Both the position numbers and the translations under genes were made by a program. A stretch of 64,000 nt of DNA, from contig NZ_JOFS01000016.1 of NCBI RefSeq assembly GCF_000719285.1, positions 84,268 to 148,267 on the forward strand, in the 5' to 3' direction. The notes under the pieces are model-generated. The model did no database searches, was not told the origin of the DNA, and saw only the letters and a program-made list of their open reading frames with translations. Position 1 is the stretch's first letter, and every line of letters begins with the position of its first letter. Origin of the DNA: Streptomyces bicolor. Lineage in GTDB: Bacteria > Actinomycetota > Actinomycetes > Streptomycetales > Streptomycetaceae. Below are positions 60,377-64,000 of this stretch, one piece after another.

Positions 60377-60528
60377 AGAGCTGCTCGCCAGAACTCCTGG
60401 CGGCCGGTGATGCGTTGGTGGTCCAAGGAAAGACGTCCCGCTTCCTGCGGGGAGATGCAGGTGCAAGGCCTGCCCGGCGCTCGGATCAGGAGCCCCATCC
60501 CATGTCGTACGGGATGGGGCTCCTTCGT
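60377..60528 (+). ncRNA. structured non-coding RNA with own promoter and terminator (unassigned)
   Basis: TATGAT (60365-60370) is a good -10 element, placing a start near 60377. The next 110 nt fold into a closed domain: an outer stem GAGC/GCTC (60378-60381 with 60479-60482, extendable by GATCC/GGATC), hairpins CGCCAG-AACTC-CTGGCG (60386-60402), CCCGC-TTCCT-GCGGG (60437-60451), GCAGG/CCTGC (60457-60473), and a closing GCCGG/CCGGC (60403-60407 with 60474-60478). A perfect terminator, AGGAGCCCCATCCC and GGGATGGGGCTCCT (60488-60501 and 60511-60524), ends it. No gene follows on the same strand before 61133, so it is a stand-alone RNA or a terminated leader. I recognise no riboswitch class. Confidence 0.68.
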
Positions 60529-60590
60529 TGTGCGGTCGTCGCGCCTGGTCAGAACCCCGCCGGCGGGCAGGGCGGAGCCCTGTTCCGGAT

Positions 60591-61091
60591 CTACGGCACC
60601 CGGGGAAAGCGTGCCTGGAGGCTCCAGATCGCCGGGTTCTCGCCCAGGTCCTCGTGCAGGTCGATCAGATCGGCGAGCAGGTCGTGCAGGAAGTCGCGGG
60701 CCTCACGGCGCAGTTCGGTGTGCGAGAAGGTCAGCGGGGGTTCGTCGGACGGCATCCAGTCCGCCTCGATGTCCACCCAGCCGAAGCGGCGCTCGAAGAG
60801 CATGCGGTCCGTGGACTCGGTGAAGTCCAGTTCCGCCCGCTGCGGGCGTGAGGCGCGGGAGCCGGCCGGGTCGCGGTCCAGCCGCTCGGCGATGTCGCAC
60901 AGGGCCCAGGCGAAGTCGAGCACCGGCACCCATCCCCAGGCTGTGGACAACTCCCGGTCCGCCTTGGTGTCGGCGAGGTAGACGTCGCCGCAGAACAGGT
61001 CGTGGCGCAGGGCACGGACGTCCGCGCGGCGGTAGTCCGTCTGCGGGGGGTCCGGGAAGCGGGTGGAGAGGGCATAGCCGATGTCGAGCAC
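60591..61091 (-). CDS. conserved hypothetical protein
   Basis: 166 residues from GTG 61091. Acidic and Trp-rich: RALRHDLFCGDVYLADTKAD, WGWVPVLDFAWALCDIAERL, FGWVDIEADWMPSDEPPLTF, then a helical end (EARDFLHDLLADLIDLHEDLG). The form suggests a folded cytoplasmic protein of a Streptomyces-specific family, without any catalytic motif I recognise. Divergent from the peptidase gene by 41 bp. Confidence 0.75.
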   Translation of the reverse strand: MLDIGYALSTRFPDPPQTDYRRADVRALRHDLFCGDVYLADTKADRELSTAWGWVPVLDFAWALCDIAERLDRDPAGSRASRPQRAELDFTESTDRMLFERRFGWVDIEADWMPSDEPPLTFSHTELRREARDFLHDLLADLIDLHEDLGENPAIWSLQARFPRVP

Positions 61092-61132
61092 GGGGGTGAT
61101 GGTGTCACGGCCGGCCTCATAGGATCACAGGC

Positions 61133-62536
61133 GTGTCCCGTTTCGCGTCTGTTGCCCTGACCGTCACTTCCGTCCTGCTCGCCCTGACCGCGTGCGGCGG
61201 TGGTGTCCAGGGCACGCCCGGCGGCTCCGGGGTGCGCGACCCGTACTTCCCCAAGGCGGGCAACGGCGGGTACGACGTCACCCACTACGCCCTCGACCTC
61301 GCGTACGACCCCGACGACCGCCGCCTCGCCGGTACCGCGGAGATCACCGCACGCGCCTCCCAGGACCTCTCCGCCTTCGACCTCGATCTGAAGGGCATGG
61401 ACGTCGAGCGGGTCACCGTGGAGGGCGAGCGCGCCCGCTGGAGCCGCAACGGCCAGGAACTGGTCGTCCGCCCGCACGACGACCTCGACAAGGGCGAGAC
61501 CTTCCGGCTCACCGTCCGCTATTCCGGCACCCCGCAGACCATCACCGACCCCGACGGCTCCAAGGAGGGCTGGCTTCCCGACGGCGACGGCGCGCTCGCG
61601 CTCGGCGAGCCGACGGGGTCCATGGCGTGGTTCCCCGGCAATCACCACCCGTCGGACAAGGCGTCGTACGACCTCGCGGTCACCGTGCCGGAGGGGCTCG
61701 AGGCCGTCTCCAACGGCGAGTTGACCAACCGGGCGACCAGCGGCGGCCGTACGACGTTCCGTTGGCACACCGCTGAGCCCATGGCGAGCTACCTCGCCAC
61801 CCTCGCCGTCGGTGACTACGACATCAGCCGCTCCACGTTCACCGGCGCGGCGGGCGGCGAACTGCCCGTCTACACCGCCGTGGCACCCTCCCAGAAGGGC
61901 CCCGCCCGCGCGGTGCTCGCCCGGATCCCCGAGGTCATGGAGTGGGCCGAGTACAACTTCGGTCCCTATCCGTTCTCCTCCACCGGCGCGATCGTCGCCC
62001 GTGTGAACTCCTCCAAATACGCCCTGGAGACCCAGAGCCGGCCGTTCTTCCCCGGCGCTCCCGGCATCGAGCTGCTCGTCCACGAGATCGCGCACCAGTG
62101 GTTCGGCAACTCCGTGACGCCGAAGAGCTGGCGCGACATGTGGCTGAACGAGGGCTTCGCGACGTACGCGGAGTGGCTGTGGGAGGAGGACGACGGCGGC
62201 GACAGCGCGCAGGAGACCTTCGACGCCCTGTACGACCACGGCGAGGACGAGCACAAGGACCTCTGGGACTTCCCGCCCGCCGAACCCGCGGGCGCCGAGC
62301 AGATCTCCGCCGCACCCGTCTACCAGCGCGGCGCGATGGTCATCCACAAGATCCGCCAGACCGTCGGCGACGACGCCTTCTACGACATCGTCCAGGGCTG
62401 GGCGGCGGACCACCGCCACGGCAACGCGGACACCGGCGACTTCACGGCGTACGTGGAGGAGAAGGCACCGGACGAGGACTTCGGGCCGATCTGGCGGGAC
62501 TGGCTGTACGGCGACGGGAAACCGGACAAGGCCTGA
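61133..62536 (+). CDS. M1-family zinc metallopeptidase, lipoprotein
   Basis: 467 residues from GTG 61133. The signal peptide ends in a lipobox (LLALTACGG), so the enzyme should be anchored outside the membrane. Zinc site: His317-Glu-x-x-His321 (HEIAHQWFG) with Glu340 (NEGFATYAEW). The N-terminal beta-saddle domain is typical. The usual GAMEN exopeptidase motif is replaced by NSSKYALETQSRP. It is shorter than full aminopeptidase N because the C-terminal helical domain is absent. Trims peptides outside the cell. Confidence 0.9.
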   Translation: MSRFASVALTVTSVLLALTACGGGVQGTPGGSGVRDPYFPKAGNGGYDVTHYALDLAYDPDDRRLAGTAEITARASQDLSAFDLDLKGMDVERVTVEGERARWSRNGQELVVRPHDDLDKGETFRLTVRYSGTPQTITDPDGSKEGWLPDGDGALALGEPTGSMAWFPGNHHPSDKASYDLAVTVPEGLEAVSNGELTNRATSGGRTTFRWHTAEPMASYLATLAVGDYDISRSTFTGAAGGELPVYTAVAPSQKGPARAVLARIPEVMEWAEYNFGPYPFSSTGAIVARVNSSKYALETQSRPFFPGAPGIELLVHEIAHQWFGNSVTPKSWRDMWLNEGFATYAEWLWEEDDGGDSAQETFDALYDHGEDEHKDLWDFPPAEPAGAEQISAAPVYQRGAMVIHKIRQTVGDDAFYDIVQGWAADHRHGNADTGDFTAYVEEKAPDEDFGPIWRDWLYGDGKPDKA

Positions 62537-62556
62537 TCGCAGTCCCCGTCAAGTCC

Positions 62557-62596
62557 GGGAGCCCCCGGCCACGGCGTACCGCGGCCAGGGGCTCCC
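62557..62596. terminator. terminator between the peptidase and terD
   Basis: GGGAGCCCC...GGCC...CGG (62557-62574) pairs with CCG...GGCC...GGGGCTCCC (62579-62596) with two mismatches. It lies between convergent genes. Confidence 0.8.
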
Positions 62597-62613
62597 GCTC
62601 AGCGCAGCGATCG

Positions 62614-63189
62614 TCAGACGTTCACGCCGAAGTCCTGCGCGATGCCCACCAGGCCCGAGGCGTAGCCCTGGCCGACCGCGCGGAACTTCCACTCGGCGCC
62701 GTTGCGGTAGAGCTCGCCGAAGACCATGGCGGTCTCGGTGGCCGCGTCCTCCGACAGGTCGTAGCGGGCGATCTCGGCGCCGCCGGCCTGGTTGACGATG
62801 CGGATGTAGGCGTTGCGGACCTGGCCGAAGTTCTGCGAGCGGTTCTCCGCGTCGTAGATCGAGACCGGGAAGACGATCTTGTCGACGTCGGCCGGGAGGC
62901 CGGCGAGGTTGACGTTGATCGCCTCGTCGTCGCCCGCGCCCTCACCCGTGCGGTTGTCACCGGTGTGGACGATGGTGCTGTCCGGCGTCTGCTTGTTGTT
63001 GAAGAAGACGAAGTGGGCGTCCGAATAGACCTTGCCCTGCTGGTTGACCGCGATCGCGGAGGCGTCGAGGTCGAAGTCCGTGCCGGTGGTGGTGCGGACG
63101 TCCCAGCCGAGGCCCACGGTGACGGCGGTCAGGCCCGGAGCCTCCTTGGTCAGCGAGACGTTGCCACCCTTGGACAGGCTTACAGCCAT
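62614..63189 (-). CDS. terD: TerD-family calcium-binding stress protein
   Basis: 191 residues. [20 protein letters not shown] and GLGWDVRTT start the TerD fold; acidic calcium sites are in [11 protein letters not shown] and [34 protein letters not shown] and a QNFG-type block complete it. TerD proteins of the tellurite-resistance group act at the cytoplasmic membrane in stress and, in Streptomyces, affect differentiation. It stands alone here without other ter genes. Confidence 0.95.
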   Translation of the reverse strand: MAVSLSKGGNVSLTKEAPGLTAVTVGLGWDVRTTTGTDFDLDASAIAVNQQGKVYSDAHFVFFNNKQTPDSTIVHTGDNRTGEGAGDDEAINVNLAGLPADVDKIVFPVSIYDAENRSQNFGQVRNAYIRIVNQAGGAEIARYDLSEDAATETAMVFGELYRNGAEWKFRAVGQGYASGLVGIAQDFGVNV

Positions 63190-63360
63190 GGTTTGGGAGT
63201 CCCTTCCCTCGTTGCGGTACGGCTAGAAGCTACAGCTACCCCTATGAACGCGAAGAGGGGTACCTCAAGTTCCAGGTGTCTTTACTTTCTTTGCCAAAAA
63301 GCACTCTCAGGGGACCCTCAGGGGATATTCGCGTGACGTGGACCGGACAGGACAGGGAAC

Positions 63361-63798
63361 ATGGACGGCATGTCTGGTCCCTACGTCATCCGTGGCTCCG
63401 TCTCGCTTCCCGAGGCCGAGCTCATGTGGCGTTTCTCGCGCTCCAGCGGCCCGGGCGGCCAGCACGTCAACACCAGTGACTCGCAGGTCGAGCTGCGGTT
63501 CGACGTGGCGGCGACCGAGGCGCTGCCCGAGGTGTGGAAGCAGCGGGCGCTGCAGCGGCTGGCCGGGAGGCTGGTCGACGGTGTCGTCACCGTGCGCGCC
63601 TCCGAGCACCGCTCCCAGTGGCGCAACCGCGAGACCGCCGCCGTACGCCTCGCCACGCTCCTCGCCGAGGCGACGGCCCCGCCGCCCAAGCCGCGCAAGC
63701 CCACCCGCATCCCCCGCGGGATCAACGAGCGGCGGCTGCGGGAGAAGAAGCAGCGCTCGGAGACCAAGCGGGGGCGGTCCGGGCGGGACTGGGGCTAG
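63361..63798 (+). CDS. arfB: alternative ribosome-rescue peptidyl-tRNA hydrolase (ArfB/YaeJ type)
   Basis: 145 residues from ATG 63361 (ATG 63370 is possible). The class I release-factor catalytic domain is present with the GGQ in SSGPGGQHVNTSDSQVEL, but no codon-recognition domain. The basic C-terminal tail (RRLREKKQRSETKRGRSGRDW) is the part that enters the empty mRNA channel of stalled ribosomes. Releases nascent chains on non-stop complexes. Divergent from terD. Confidence 0.93.
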   Translation: MDGMSGPYVIRGSVSLPEAELMWRFSRSSGPGGQHVNTSDSQVELRFDVAATEALPEVWKQRALQRLAGRLVDGVVTVRASEHRSQWRNRETAAVRLATLLAEATAPPPKPRKPTRIPRGINERRLREKKQRSETKRGRSGRDWG

Positions 63799-64000
63799 GC
63801 CCTGTCGTCAAATTCCCGCCTGCCCGGCGACGCCTGGCACGCACTCCCCCAGAGGGGGGACCCCCAGCTGCGTTGCCGAACCGCCCACGTGGCTCCTCCC
63901 TCACGCTCGAACCGAGCTTCGCTCGGCTCGCGCGGGGGCACCCCCATCGAGGGCGCTCCGGCGCCTTGCGATCGCACGCACCAGACGCCGCCGGGCCCGC
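63798..64000. mobile_element. right-edge dispersed repeat, MITE- or IS-end-like
   Basis: The sequence starting GGCCCTGTCGTCAAATTCCC directly at the arfB stop, and continuing with CTCCCCCAGAGGGGGGACCC, AGCTTCGCTCGGCTCG and CGCACGCACCAGACGCCGCC, matches an intergenic repeat I know from many Streptomyces genomes, usually bounded by the inverse (GGGAATTTGACGACAGGGCC). The second end would be outside the window. No transposase is visible. Confidence 0.5.

Overview
The window is high-GC actinobacterial chromosome, almost certainly Streptomyces. The evidence is the strong third-position GC bias, GTG starts, a mycothiol gene (mshA), CarD, MsiK, and an SCO4226-type nickel-binding protein. The gene order recalled for S. 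coelicolor from about SCO4190 to SCO4278 fits: mshA-ybjN-gpmA-phoU-phoR-phoP-carD-ispD-ispF-cysS-rlmB-msiK-tRNA-Thr-terD-arfB. The species cannot be named from the sequence alone.

Layout. (1) 1-4606: an accessory cassette with a truncated small membrane protein on the minus strand, a GntR regulator, a double-headed phosphotransferase, and a membrane protein that shares the GntR protein's C-terminal domain. (2) 4639-14017: TetR regulator and HelD-like RNA polymerase ATPase, HAD hydrolase, imine-reductase-like enzyme with HxlR regulator, epimerase, secreted lipase, a short-chain reductase behind a SoxR-type promoter, and two VOC proteins with gene relics beside them. (3) 14383-25711: XRE regulator, HbhA-like protein, SpoIIE phosphatase, NlpC/P60 hydrolase, methyltransferase, mshA, YbjN, AraC/DUF2000, MFS and gpmA. 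(4) 25878-29608: small conserved hypotheticals, a TPR protein, tandem nickel-binding paralogues and a Cys-rich 54-residue peptide. (5) 29831-43742: conserved core (phosphate control, CarD, isoprenoid, CysRS, RlmB, DoxX, sugar-nucleotide transferase, MsiK).

(6) 43961-54120: tRNA-Thr(TGU), then a variable segment. It holds nine small secreted proteins, mostly with their own terminators, falling into at least three paralogous families plus Pro/Ala-rich members. It is followed by a four-gene operon (acyltransferase, ACP, ketosynthase, acyltransferase). S. coelicolor is known to carry its contractile injection system in the interval after msiK; none is present here, so this looks like an exchange hotspot. 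(7) 54295-64000: GNAT, a streptomycin-kinase-like enzyme, an FAD oxidoreductase, a quinone oxidoreductase behind a perfect SoxR box, a desaturase-like flavoprotein, a pentapeptide-repeat protein, an unassigned structured ncRNA, an M1 peptidase lipoprotein, TerD, ArfB and a dispersed repeat at the right edge.

How it fits together: PhoU/PhoR/PhoP control phosphate supply, and a PhoP-box-like repeat lies between the divergent units. Two separate SoxR-type promoters tie an NmrA-like reductase and a quinone reductase to redox-active compounds. The best candidates for undescribed biology are the shared-sensor cassette at the left end, the secreted-microprotein cluster with the ACP/KS/acyltransferase operon, and the ncRNA at about 60.4 kb.
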